In this document: one piece after another, positions 1 to 6,247 of the stretch
Layout: each line of letters starts with the position of its first letter
Position numbering within the stretch: the stretch's first letter is position 1
Assembly (NCBI GenBank): GCA_015062715.1
Contig: SUUD01000035.1
Location: forward strand, 1-9,907
Length of the DNA stretch: 9,907 nt
Source: Olsenella sp.
GTDB taxonomy: Bacteria > Actinomycetota > Coriobacteriia > Coriobacteriales > Atopobiaceae
Reading direction: 5' to 3'
Notes under the pieces: model-generated
Databases searched by the model: none
What the model saw: only the letters and a program-made list of their open reading frames with translations
Told to the model about the DNA's origin: nothing
Made by a program: the position numbers and the translations under genes

Positions 1-35
1 CAGCGAATGAGCGAGCGAAGCGAGCGCCGAGCCCG

Positions 36-101
36 GTGGGACAAATCCTCCGGGGTAACTGTCCCAAAGTGGGACGAATCCTCCGGGCTAGTGTCCCGGG
101 G
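36..101. repeat. Two tandem ~33-bp hairpin-forming repeats downstream of hisS
   Basis: The units start at 36 and 69. Each begins GTGGGAC, then A or G, then AATCCTCCGGG, and ends in TGTCCC, so the first 22 bases differ at only two positions. Each unit can fold on itself (GGGACA 38-43 with TGTCCC 60-65; GGGAC 71-75 with GTCCC 93-97). The junction can fold as a third hairpin, GTCCC 61-65 with GGGAC 71-75. On the minus strand they follow the hisS stop and may act in termination or transcript stability, or be REP-like intergenic elements. The stretch 1-35 before them holds short GCGAGCGAAGCGAGCGC-type repetition and no gene I can support. Confidence 0.6.
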
Positions 102-111
102 CAAGGCGGGG

Positions 112-1409
112 TTACAGGCGCTCGGCCACCGCGGCGGCAAGCAGGTCACGGTGCCCATGGACCAGCTTGCCGCCGCGGTGGCCACACCCTGCTCGACCTC
201 GTCGGAGCCCAGCACCACGCACACGCGGGCCCCGAGCTTGTCGGCGAGCTTGAACTGGCTCTTGAGCGAGCGCCCCTGGTAGTCGGCCTCGGTGCGGATG
301 CCCGCCTGGCGCAGCGCCAGGGTTGCGGAGAACACCGCCGGGCGCACCGACGCGTCGGTGCCCGCGACGAAGACGCACGAGGGCTCGTCGCCCGCAAGGT
401 CGACGCCAAGCGCGGACAGGGCCAGCGCGATGCGCTCGAAGCCCACCGCAAAGCCGATGCCCGGGGTGGGCTTGCCGCCCTCGAGCTCCATGAGACCGTC
501 GTAGCGGCCGCCGCCGCCGATGGCGCCGACGCCCGCGCCGATGGCCTCGACCTCGAAGACCGTGCGGGTGTAGTAGTCGAGGCCGCGCACGAGCGTGGGG
601 TCCTCGACGTAGGCGATGCCCGCCTCGTCCAGGTAGGCCTTGACCTGCGCGTAGTGGGCGGCGCAGTCGTCGCAGAGGTTGTCGGTCACGAGCGGGGCTG
701 CGACCATGACCTCGCGGCAGTGGTCGTTCTTGCAGTCGAAGGCGCGCAGCGGGTTGATCTGGGCGCGCTCGAGGCAGTCCTCGCACATCTCGTCGGCGTG
801 GTCGAGGATGAACGAGCGCACGGCGTCACGGTAGGCGGGACGGCAGGTGGCGTCGCCCATCGAGTTGATGCGCAGCTCGAGCGAGTCGCGCGAGAAGCCC
901 AGGCGCTCGAAGAACTCCATGAGGACGATGATGGTCTCGGCGTCGGCAGCGGCGTCGGGCGCCCCCAGCCACTCGAGGCCCACCTGGTGGAACTGGCGCA
1001 GGCGCCCCTTCTGCGGGCGCTCGCCACGGAACATCGGCATGGCGTACCACAGCTTCGCGGGAGCGCCGCCCTGGGGGACGAAGTTGTTCTCGACCGCGCT
1101 GCGGACCACGCCGGCCGTGCCCTCGGGGCGCAGCGCCATGCGCTGGCGGGCCTTGAGGTGCGCCTCGCCGCCCTTCTCGAAGAGTCCCTCGAGCAGCGCG
1201 CCGGAGAACACGCGGAACATCTCCTTGCGCACGACGTCGGTGGACTCGCCGATGCCGTGGACGAAGGTGTCGACCTGCTCGATGGCCGGCGTCTCGATCA
1301 TCTCGAAGCCGTAGGTGCCAAACAGGTCGCGCGCGACGTCGGTCATGCGCTGCCAGGCGCGCATGTAGCTTCCAAAGAGGTCCTCGGTTCCCTGAACCCG
1401 CTGTGCCAT
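112..1409 (-). CDS. hisS: Histidyl-tRNA synthetase, reading frame disrupted near the 3' end
   Basis: This cytoplasmic class II enzyme attaches histidine to tRNA-His. From ATG at 1409, about 411 residues read as normal HisRS: N-terminal QGTEDLFGSY, motif 2 RPEGTAGVVR (94-103), a Cys-rich insertion (C209, C212, C226, C231, C246, C249), LVRGLDYYTRTVFE (273-286), GGGGRYDGL (298-306), GIGFAVGFERI (317-327), then the anticodon-binding domain with ADYQGRSLKSQFKLADKLGA (375-394). After VAT at 409-411 the frame turns to non-family sequence and stays open to the window edge. The expected ending LAAAVAERL, with a TAA stop at 112-114, lies in another frame. The break coincides with the inverted repeat at 124-183. 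Length to that stop (about 432 codons) fits the family, so I end the gene there. No strong Shine-Dalgarno is visible; GGGGG sits just upstream of the ATG. Identity is certain. Whether the break is real or a sequence error is unknown. Confidence 0.93.
124..183. repeat. 19-bp perfect inverted repeat with 22-nt spacer inside the hisS 3' end
   Basis: Left arm 124-142 (GGCCACCGCGGCGGCAAGC) is the exact reverse complement of right arm 165-183. Spacer 143-164 adds GGTC/GACC pairing just inside an A/A mismatch. On the plus strand, 139-183 translates as KQVTVPMDQLAAAVA, which is what a HisRS C-terminus looks like, although hisS is on the minus strand. Reversing 124-183 would join this peptide in frame to ERL and the stop at 112-114. 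The segment therefore appears inverted relative to the gene. The upstream junction (after codon 411) would still be out of frame, so a small indel is also implied. Confidence 0.9.
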
Positions 1410-1499
1410 GGGATGCCCCCGTTCTCGTTGCAGTCAACCTGCTAAGCATAGCAATCTTGCGGGCACGGGACGCAGCGGCCGGCCAGCTTCCCCGGAAGA
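1410..1499. other. Intergenic region between amidohydrolase and hisS
   Basis: These 90 bases separate the amidohydrolase stop from the hisS start, both genes running leftward. The clearest element is the small hairpin TGCTA-AGCA-TAGCA at 1440-1453, about 30 nt upstream of hisS. On the minus strand TATGCT (1445-1450) within it could serve as a -10 element, but no good -35 precedes it. Just after the amidohydrolase stop there are only short GC-rich pairings and no U-tract, so I cannot support a terminator or a T-box leader here. Confidence 0.35.
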
Positions 1500-2807
1500 C
1501 TACAGGTAGCGGTCGAGGGCGCGCTCCACCGCGGCCATCTTGCGCGGCCGCGGGTGGCGCACCAGCCTGCCACGGCACATGACCAGCTCGAGGCTGCGCA
1601 GGCGCGAGAGGTCCTCGAGCGGGTTGGCCGCACACACGACGAGGTCGGCCGACTTGCCCGCCTCGAGCGTCCCGACCTGCTCGGACAGGCCGAGGATGGA
1701 CGCGTTGACGGCCGTGGCCGTGTGCAGGGCGAAGTCTGGCGTGACGTCGCAGTACCGCACGAAGTAGACCAGCTCGCGCCACATGTCGTAGTGCGTGATG
1801 AAGGGACAGCCGGAGTCCGTGCCCAGGCCGACGGGAATGCCCGCGTCGAGGCAGGCCCTGGCGCAGGCGATGATGCCATCCATGACGACCTTGCCGTTGG
1901 CCTTCGCCAGGGCGGGCACATGGCTCTCCTCGAGCGGGAAGAGGGCGTAGGGCAGGGCGGGACTTATCGTGCAGACATCGGCGGCGCCGCGCTCCCGGAA
2001 GAGCTCGATGATGCGCTCGTCGGGCTGGGCGCCGTGCTCGATGGTGTCGACGCCGTTCTCGAGCGCCACGCGCACGCCCTCGGGGCTCTCCACGTGCGCG
2101 CACACGCGGTACCCCAGCTTGTGGGCCTGGTCGCAGGCGGCGCGCACCAGCTCGGGCGGCATGCGCAACACGCCCGGCTCGCCCTCCTCCGAGGCGTCCA
2201 TGACGCCGCCGGTGATCATGAGCTTGATCCAGTCGGGGTTGGTCGCCGCGATCTGCCGAACGTGCTCGGCGGCCTCGTCGGCCGAGGAGGCCTCGGTGGC
2301 GAGCGAGCCGGCGAAGTGGCCGCCCGGGACGGAGACGCCGGTGTTGCACACGAGCATGCGCGGGCCCTGGGCGCGACCCGCGTCAACGCGGTCGCGGATC
2401 TGGCCGTCGAAGTCCAGGATCCCGCCCACGCAGCGCAGCGTGGTGACGCCCGAGAGCAGCTGCGTCCTCGCCATGCTCGCGCACAGGGCGCGATATCCCG
2501 CCAGCACCGGCGGCACGCGGCTCAGCGTGTCGAAGAGCCTCTTGTAGTTGACGGGCTTGGCGTTCTTGCGCGGCGGCTTGCCCGAGGCGGCCAGGTGCGC
2601 GTGCAGGTTGACGAGGCCGGGCATAACGTAGGCGCCGGCCAGGTCGACGATCTCGTGGCCCGCGAGGTCGGCCGTGCTCAGCTCGCCTACCGCCTCGATG
2701 CGCTCGCCGTCGACCAGCACCGCCCAGCCCTCGTGCGCCACCATGACGCCCGACTCGTCCAACGTGCCGTCCAGCACATGCCCGTTCACCAACGCATATC
2801 GTCCCAT
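1500..2807 (-). CDS. Metal-dependent amidohydrolase, imidazolonepropionase/prolidase-like (COG1228 type)
   Basis: A 435-residue cytoplasmic amidohydrolase-superfamily enzyme that probably cleaves a C-N bond in a small amide, cyclic amide or dipeptide; the substrate cannot be told from sequence. The metal-site series is complete: H69-A-H71 in MPGLVNLHAHL, K195 in DWIKLMITGG (likely bridging lysine), H238 in VCAHVES, H258 in DTIEHGA, and D331 in GLGTDSG. The C-terminal GTLEAGKSADLVV (379-391) is the usual return to the beta-sandwich subdomain. The ATG at 2807 is chosen because GAGGAGG lies at a good distance upstream; an open frame further upstream has no family character. It follows the LysR gene by 58 nt in the same direction and is probably cotranscribed. 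Superfamily assignment is firm, the specific reaction is not. Confidence 0.9.
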   Translation of the reverse strand: MGRYALVNGHVLDGTLDESGVMVAHEGWAVLVDGERIEAVGELSTADLAGHEIVDLAGAYVMPGLVNLHAHLAASGKPPRKNAKPVNYKRLFDTLSRVPPVLAGYRALCASMARTQLLSGVTTLRCVGGILDFDGQIRDRVDAGRAQGPRMLVCNTGVSVPGGHFAGSLATEASSADEAAEHVRQIAATNPDWIKLMITGGVMDASEEGEPGVLRMPPELVRAACDQAHKLGYRVCAHVESPEGVRVALENGVDTIEHGAQPDERIIELFRERGAADVCTISPALPYALFPLEESHVPALAKANGKVVMDGIIACARACLDAGIPVGLGTDSGCPFITHYDMWRELVYFVRYCDVTPDFALHTATAVNASILGLSEQVGTLEAGKSADLVVCAANPLEDLSRLRSLELVMCRGRLVRHPRPRKMAAVERALDRYL

Positions 2808-2811
2808 GCCA

Positions 2812-2819
2812 TCCTCCTC
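2812..2819 (-). promoter_or_regulatory. Shine-Dalgarno fixing the amidohydrolase start
   Basis: On the minus strand GAGGAGGA precedes ATG 2807-2805 by only a few bases. It decides the start because the same frame is open far upstream through the LysR gene. The rest of the 58-nt gap (2820-2865) contains an imperfect hairpin, GTAC-CGG-GTAC at 2840-2850 flanked by CAC/GTG, of unknown role. Confidence 0.7.
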
Positions 2820-2865
2820 GCCACGCCAATGAAACACAGGTACCGGGTACTTCCGTGCGTTTGCC

Positions 2866-3804
2866 CTAGTCCTCCGCAAAGAGCCCGTGCAGGGTCTCGT
2901 AGAACGACTCGATGACGCTCCAGACGTGCTCGCCGTCACGCCAGGCCACGTCGATCGAGATGGTGGAGTCGGGCCCCAGGTCGAGCGCGACCATGCCGCT
3001 GCCCTCCCCGTCGCCAAAGGTCGCCCGCACCTGGCGCATGGGCACGAAGCAGGCGCCCACGCCCTTCGAGGCGAGGTCGACCAAGGTCTCGGAGTTGGTC
3101 GAGCGCACGCGCACCCAGGGACGCACCCCCGAGCGTGCCAGCAGGCGACGCGCCGTCTGGCCCGGCTCGTCGCGCTCGCCCAGCAGCATGAAGGGGCACT
3201 TCCCCAGGACGGAGAGGTCGCCGTCGTCGTGCAGCCGCGATATCGCCTCGTCCACCGGGATGCCGCTCTCGACGACCACGCGCTCGAGCAGCTCCTCGGA
3301 GAGCAGCAGCACCACGTGCTCGTCGTAGAGGTGGCGCACCACGAAGCCCGAGAGGTCATGGGGGACCGACGCCACGACCAGGTCGACGCGACCCTCGCGC
3401 AGAAACTCGATGAGCTCCTGGTTCTCACCCTCCATGACCAAGGCGTTGATGCCGGGGTGCGCGCCCTGGAAGACGGAGAGCGCCTCGGGCAGGATCATGT
3501 GCCCGCGGGTCGCCGCGATGCCGATGCCCAAAAGACCGCGCTCGTCCTGCGCGATGTCGAGGAACTCCTGGTCGAGCGTGCGCTTGGTCGCCTGGAAGCG
3601 ACGGGCGTAGGTGAGGAAGCGGTCGCCCGCGTTGGTGAGGGTGAGGGGCACCTTGCGGTTGACGAGCTTCACGCCAAGCTCGCGCTCGACCCCCGCGATG
3701 TGGGCGGAGAGGGTTTGCTGGGTCACGTTGAGCCGCTCGGCCGCCCGCGTGAAGCTGCGCTCCTCCGCGAGGGCGATGAAGTAGTCCATGGTGACGAGGT
3801 TCAT
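2866..3804 (-). CDS. LysR-family transcriptional regulator
   Basis: A 312-residue LysR-type regulator. The N-terminal winged helix-turn-helix (about 1-60) is classic: MDYFIALAEERSFTRAAERL, then NVTQQTLSAHIAGVERELG and LVNRK. After a linker helix (about 60-90), the effector-binding domain (about 92-300) begins LLGIGIAATRGHMILPEAL, with GRVDLVVASVP (138-148) as the usual inter-lobe strand. Start: ATG at 3804 has a GGGAG-type ribosome site upstream, while an in-frame GTG at 3822 would add six residues that do not belong to the domain. It is transcribed away from the NhaC-type carrier and toward the amidohydrolase. LysR regulators usually control the divergent neighbour and themselves, so carrier and hydrolase are the likely targets; the co-inducer is unknown. 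Confidence 0.93.
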   Translation of the reverse strand: MNLVTMDYFIALAEERSFTRAAERLNVTQQTLSAHIAGVERELGVKLVNRKVPLTLTNAGDRFLTYARRFQATKRTLDQEFLDIAQDERGLLGIGIAATRGHMILPEALSVFQGAHPGINALVMEGENQELIEFLREGRVDLVVASVPHDLSGFVVRHLYDEHVVLLLSEELLERVVVESGIPVDEAISRLHDDGDLSVLGKCPFMLLGERDEPGQTARRLLARSGVRPWVRVRSTNSETLVDLASKGVGACFVPMRQVRATFGDGEGSGMVALDLGPDSTISIDVAWRDGEHVWSVIESFYETLHGLFAED

Positions 3805-3924
3805 GCGGCATCTCCCTAGCACACAAATTGAAACTGTACTTCATATCAATAATAACAGTTGGATTTCGATATTGATGCGGCGTAGGTTATAGACGGTCCG
3901 AACGGCGCGCGTAAGGAAGCCATC
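3805..3924. promoter_or_regulatory. Divergent promoter/operator region between the LysR gene and the carrier
   Basis: This 120-bp stretch is distinctly AT-rich compared with its surroundings. It holds two dyads that could be LysR sites: TGAA-N7-TTCA at 3829-3843, and ATCAATA (3845-3851) with TATTGAT (3870-3876), an 18-nt spacer apart. Toward the carrier, TATAGA (3888-3893) is a plausible -10 with a weak TTCGAT 17 nt upstream. AAGGAAG (3913-3919) lies five bases before the carrier's GTG start. Neither dyad has the ideal T-N11-A form, so operator assignment is inference from location and symmetry. Confidence 0.5.
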
Positions 3925-5316
3925 GTGTACGAAGTCGCAATCATCGGCATGTTCGTGGTGACGCTCGTCACCACGCTCGTGATCGACGCCCCCATCCCGG
4001 TTGCCCTCATCATTGGCTACGTCATCTTCTTCAACTACGGCCTGCACCACGACCACGAGGTGGGCGACCTCCTGCGCATGTCCGCCAAGGGCCTCAAGAC
4101 CGTCCTGCCCATCCTGGCGCTCTTCGCCATCATCGGCATGCTCACCGCCTCCTGGCGCGCTGCCGGCACCATCCCCGCCATCGCCTGCGCGTCGACCCGC
4201 GTCATCGGCGCCGGCACCCTCGTGCCCCTCACCTTCCTTCTGTGCTGCGCCATGTCCATGCTCATGGGCAGCTCGTTCGGCACCTCCGCCACCATGGGCG
4301 TCATCTGCATGACCATCGGGACCACCATGGGCGTGAGCCCCGCCCTCATGGGCGGCGCCATCCTGTCGGGCAGCTTCTTCGGCGACCGCTGCTCGCCCAT
4401 GTCGTCGAGCGCGGCGCTCGTGGCCACCCTCACCGGCACCGAAGTGTTTGACAACGTCAACCGCATGATGCGCACGGCCGTCGCGCCCTTCCTGCTCAGC
4501 GTCGCCCTGTACATCGTGCTCGGTGCCGGAGCCGCGGGCACCGCGGACATGCCCGACCTCGTCGGGCCCTTCGCCGAGACGTTCGACCTCTCCGTGGTCG
4601 TGTTCCTCCCCGCCCTCGTGGTGCTCGCGCTCTCGCTCGCAAAGGTCGACGTGCGCCGCACCATGCTCGCCAGCCTCGCCTGCGCGCTCGTCATCACCGT
4701 CGCGGTGCAGGGCCAGCCGCTCGAAAGCCTGCCCGGCCTGCTCCTCTGGGGCTATCACGCCCCCGACCCGCAGATCGCCGGCCTCGTCAACGGCGGGGGG
4801 ATCGTCTCGATGGCCGAGATCGCCCTCATCGTCGCCACCGTCTCGACCTACTCGGGCCTCTTCAGCGGCACGGGCCTGCTCGACAACGCCAACCGTCAGG
4901 TGACGCTGCTCGCCCGGCGCACCACCCCCTTCATGGGCGTGCTCGCCACGAGCCTCATCACCTCGTTCATTGCCTGCGACCAGATCCTCGTGGTCATGCT
5001 CGCCGATCAGCTCTGCGACCGCACTGAGCATGACGGCAGCGCCCTCGCCCTCGACCTCGAGAACAGCGCCATCCTGGTCCCCGCCCTCACCCCGTGGTCG
5101 ACGTCGTGCGCCGGCATCCTGAGCTTCGTCGGCGCGCCGGTCTCGAGCATCCTCTTCGCCTGCTTCGCCTACCTGGTCCCCCTGTGGACCCTCGCGATCT
5201 CGCTCTTCCAGCGCCACAACCCCGCGTTCGCAGAGAGCCGCGCCGCCCGCGTGCTCGGCCTCGACGAGCGCGACGACGTCCGCCGCTGGCTCGACGCCGA
5301 GGGAAACCTCGCCTAG
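3925..5316 (+). CDS. NhaC-family ion-coupled transporter
   Basis: A 463-residue polytopic inner-membrane protein with about 11-12 hydrophobic segments, the usual NhaC size. Family signatures are SWRAAGTIPAI (76-86), the stretch SMLMGSSFGTSATMGV (111-126), GSFFGDRCSPMSSSAALVA (149-167, the hallmark GDxxSPxS), CDQILVVML (351-359), and ENSAILVPALTPWSTSC (379-395). Characterised members exchange Na+ for H+ or, as in MleN, couple ion exchange to organic-acid movement; here the gene sits with a LysR regulator and an amidohydrolase, so an organic substrate is as likely as simple sodium export. Start: GTG at 3925 is favoured by AAGGAAG five bases upstream; ATG at 3949 is an in-frame alternative. Family is firm, substrate is not, so I give no gene symbol. 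Confidence 0.92.
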   Translation: MYEVAIIGMFVVTLVTTLVIDAPIPVALIIGYVIFFNYGLHHDHEVGDLLRMSAKGLKTVLPILALFAIIGMLTASWRAAGTIPAIACASTRVIGAGTLVPLTFLLCCAMSMLMGSSFGTSATMGVICMTIGTTMGVSPALMGGAILSGSFFGDRCSPMSSSAALVATLTGTEVFDNVNRMMRTAVAPFLLSVALYIVLGAGAAGTADMPDLVGPFAETFDLSVVVFLPALVVLALSLAKVDVRRTMLASLACALVITVAVQGQPLESLPGLLLWGYHAPDPQIAGLVNGGGIVSMAEIALIVATVSTYSGLFSGTGLLDNANRQVTLLARRTTPFMGVLATSLITSFIACDQILVVMLADQLCDRTEHDGSALALDLENSAILVPALTPWSTSCAGILSFVGAPVSSILFACFAYLVPLWTLAISLFQRHNPAFAESRAARVLGLDERDDVRRWLDAEGNLA

Positions 5317-5460
5317 GGCAGCCGGCAGGCGGGGCAAGCGCGGGGCCCAGCCAATCACAGACGTCATGTGCGCGCAGTGAAGACGGCCGCGCCCCGATTC
5401 CCGCAAAGAGACGAACGGGTATCCTGCCGAGGTTTGAACTTTGGAACCAAGGAGGTGCCC
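5317..5460. other. Intergenic region between the carrier and the 75-residue ORF
   Basis: These 144 bases contain no gene or convincing terminator. A TATCCT at 5420-5425 could be a -10 element for the gene at 5461, without a clear -35. AAGGAGGTG at 5449-5457 is a near-perfect ribosome site for the following ATG. Confidence 0.35.
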
Positions 5461-5688
5461 ATGGTCAAGATCCGCGACCTCAACCAGCGCCAAAGGCGCA
5501 TCTACTCGGCCTGCTTGAACGGCTGGTACCTGAGCGGCAGGTACACCGCATCCTTCGACAACCACCGACGCTCGTTCCGCGCCGACAGCCCCTCGATCCT
5601 GTTCCGCGACGTCGAGGCATGGTACGACTCGCACCGCGAGAACCACCCCGAGGCGCACCTGCTGGTCAAGTGCGAGCAGGCGCTCTGA
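5461..5688 (+). CDS. Small hypothetical protein, 75 residues
   Basis: I do not recognise this protein. It has a near-perfect AAGGAGGTG ribosome site ending three bases before the ATG, good evidence that it is translated. It is hydrophilic, basic in its N-terminal half and aromatic-rich: RQRRIYSACLNGWYLSGRYT (11-29), then FRDVEAWYDSHRENH (48-62). There is no signal peptide, membrane segment or Cys pair arranged like a zinc knuckle (single C18 and C71). It stands alone between the carrier and the convergent peptide gene, and the hairpin at 5721-5749 ends the transcription unit. A nucleic-acid-binding or regulatory role would fit the composition, but this is only a guess. An in-frame GTG upstream at 5368 lacks a ribosome site and is not used. 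Confidence 0.75.
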   Translation: MVKIRDLNQRQRRIYSACLNGWYLSGRYTASFDNHRRSFRADSPSILFRDVEAWYDSHRENHPEAHLLVKCEQAL

Positions 5689-5716
5689 CCTCTCGCCAGC
5701 AGGCACAGATTGCACG

Positions 5717-5749
5717 AAAAGGCGGCCGTCCCAGATTGGGACGGCCGCC
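5717..5749 (-). terminator. Rho-independent terminator of the double-glycine peptide gene
   Basis: Stem 5721-5732 (GGCGGCCGTCCC) pairs perfectly with 5738-5749 around a five-base loop. Read on the minus strand the stem is followed by TTTT (5720-5717), making an intrinsic terminator about 26 nt after the peptide gene's stop at 5776. On the plus strand it lies 32 nt after the 75-residue ORF and may also help end that transcript, although no U-tract follows in that direction. Confidence 0.85.
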
Positions 5750-5775
5750 GTCATGACACCGATGGCGCGTTGGCG

Positions 5776-6042
5776 CTACTTCCCCATGAGGCCGTTGGGG
5801 GCGACCGAGGCCACCGCCTCGTCGAGCATCTTGAGGATGTCCGGCATGGACACCAGGCTCTCGATCTTCTCCATGAGCAGGTTGTGGAGACGCCCGTCCG
5901 CCAGCATGACCCCGCCGACGACCTGCTCGAGGTCGTCGTCGGTGAGCTCGACGCCCAGCTTCCCGAGGACCTCGAGCCTCTGCTTGTCGGTCGCGGCGTC
6001 CAGTGCTGACTCAAGCTGCCTGGCGAGCTCGTTCGTGTCCAT
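5776..6042 (-). CDS. Double-glycine leader peptide precursor (bacteriocin/RiPP-like)
   Basis: An 88-residue peptide in two parts. Residues 1-44 form an acidic helical leader ending ELTDDDLEQVVGG, with L at -12, L at -7 and V at -4 relative to the Gly-Gly; this is the spacing recognised by C39-peptidase ABC exporters. Cleavage after G44 would release a 44-residue core starting VMLADGRLHNLLMEKIESLV and ending APNGLMGK, predicted to be an amphipathic helix with no Cys, so lanthionine or thioether chemistry is unlikely. Start: ATG at 6042 has GAGAGGAG six bases upstream; the longer frame to 6078 lacks a site. It has its own candidate promoter and terminator, so it is monocistronic. No transporter, immunity or modification gene is visible nearby. 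It could be a bacteriocin, a signalling peptide or a Nif11-like precursor. The leader is convincing; the function is inference. Confidence 0.8.
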   Translation of the reverse strand: MDTNELARQLESALDAATDKQRLEVLGKLGVELTDDDLEQVVGGVMLADGRLHNLLMEKIESLVSMPDILKMLDEAVASVAPNGLMGK

Positions 6043-6080
6043 GGTTGCTCCTCTCGTGTGGCGGCGTCTCTCTTCCAAAT

Positions 6081-6110
6081 CTTATACGACCCCGACCCCT
6101 CCCGTGTCCC
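6081..6110 (-). promoter_or_regulatory. Candidate promoter of the double-glycine peptide gene
   Basis: On the minus strand GGGACA (6110-6105) and TATAAG (6086-6081) form a -35/-10 pair with an 18-base spacer, about 40 bp upstream of the ATG at 6042. A second weaker pair, GGGACT and GATAAA with a 17-base spacer, lies further upstream on the same strand. Position suits a monocistronic peptide gene; no operator-like dyad overlaps it. Confidence 0.45.
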
Positions 6111-6160
6111 TCCCCGCAAAGAAGGTTTTTATCCTTTGACAGGTACATGGAGTCCCGTTT

Positions 6161-6222
6161 CTCAGAGAGACCCTCCCCCGGCGATTTCTCGAAGAGCTGA
6201 GCCGGGGGAGGGTCTCTCTGAG
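6161..6222. terminator. 22-bp perfect inverted repeat downstream of the aminotransferase gene
   Basis: Arm 6161-6182 is the exact reverse complement of arm 6201-6222, with an 18-nt loop (6183-6200) that may hold a small CTC/GAG stem. It starts 25 nt after the aminotransferase stop on the minus strand and precedes the peptide gene's promoter. A transcript would form a very stable hairpin rich in G-C, so termination or 3'-end protection of the aminotransferase mRNA is the simplest role. No U-tract follows on either strand (AAACGGG on minus, TTGGATC on plus), so it is not a standard intrinsic terminator. Confidence 0.6.
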
Positions 6223-6247
6223 TTGGATCAGGAATGCAAAGACTGTG

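Noticed and set aside
124..183. The hisS inverted repeat as a simple intrinsic terminator
   Set aside because: It lies inside the coding region before the stop codon, has no U-tract, and its spacer encodes the HisRS C-terminal peptide on the wrong strand, so rearrangement explains it better.
124..183. Programmed invertible switch driven by a site-specific recombinase
   Set aside because: No recombinase gene is visible in the window, and inversion alone does not restore the full frame because of the extra indel near codon 411. Kept only as one option in the finding.
36..1445. 469-residue plus-strand open frame across hisS
   Set aside because: Antisense shadow of a clear HisRS gene. Its composition (Ala, Arg, His, Glu, Val-rich with no domain) is what high-GC codon bias gives on the opposite strand. 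Only the short stretch at 139-183 has real coding character, explained by the inversion.
1410..1499. T-box leader for hisS
   Set aside because: At 90 bp the gap is too short, and I see no T-box consensus or terminator/antiterminator pair.
1500..3428. 642-residue extended form of the amidohydrolase
   Set aside because: The added N-terminal ~207 residues overlap the LysR gene in another frame and are Arg/Ser-rich nonsense. A strong Shine-Dalgarno supports ATG at 2807.
3841..5754. 637-residue minus-strand open frame opposite the NhaC-type carrier
   Set aside because: Low-complexity Gly/Glu/His/Asp-rich translation with no recognisable domain and no ribosome site; it is the antisense of a membrane protein with many family motifs.
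6136..6141. TTGACA on the plus strand as a -35 box
   Set aside because: No -10 sequence follows at 16-18 bases and no plus-strand gene lies downstream before the aminotransferase, which is on the minus strand.
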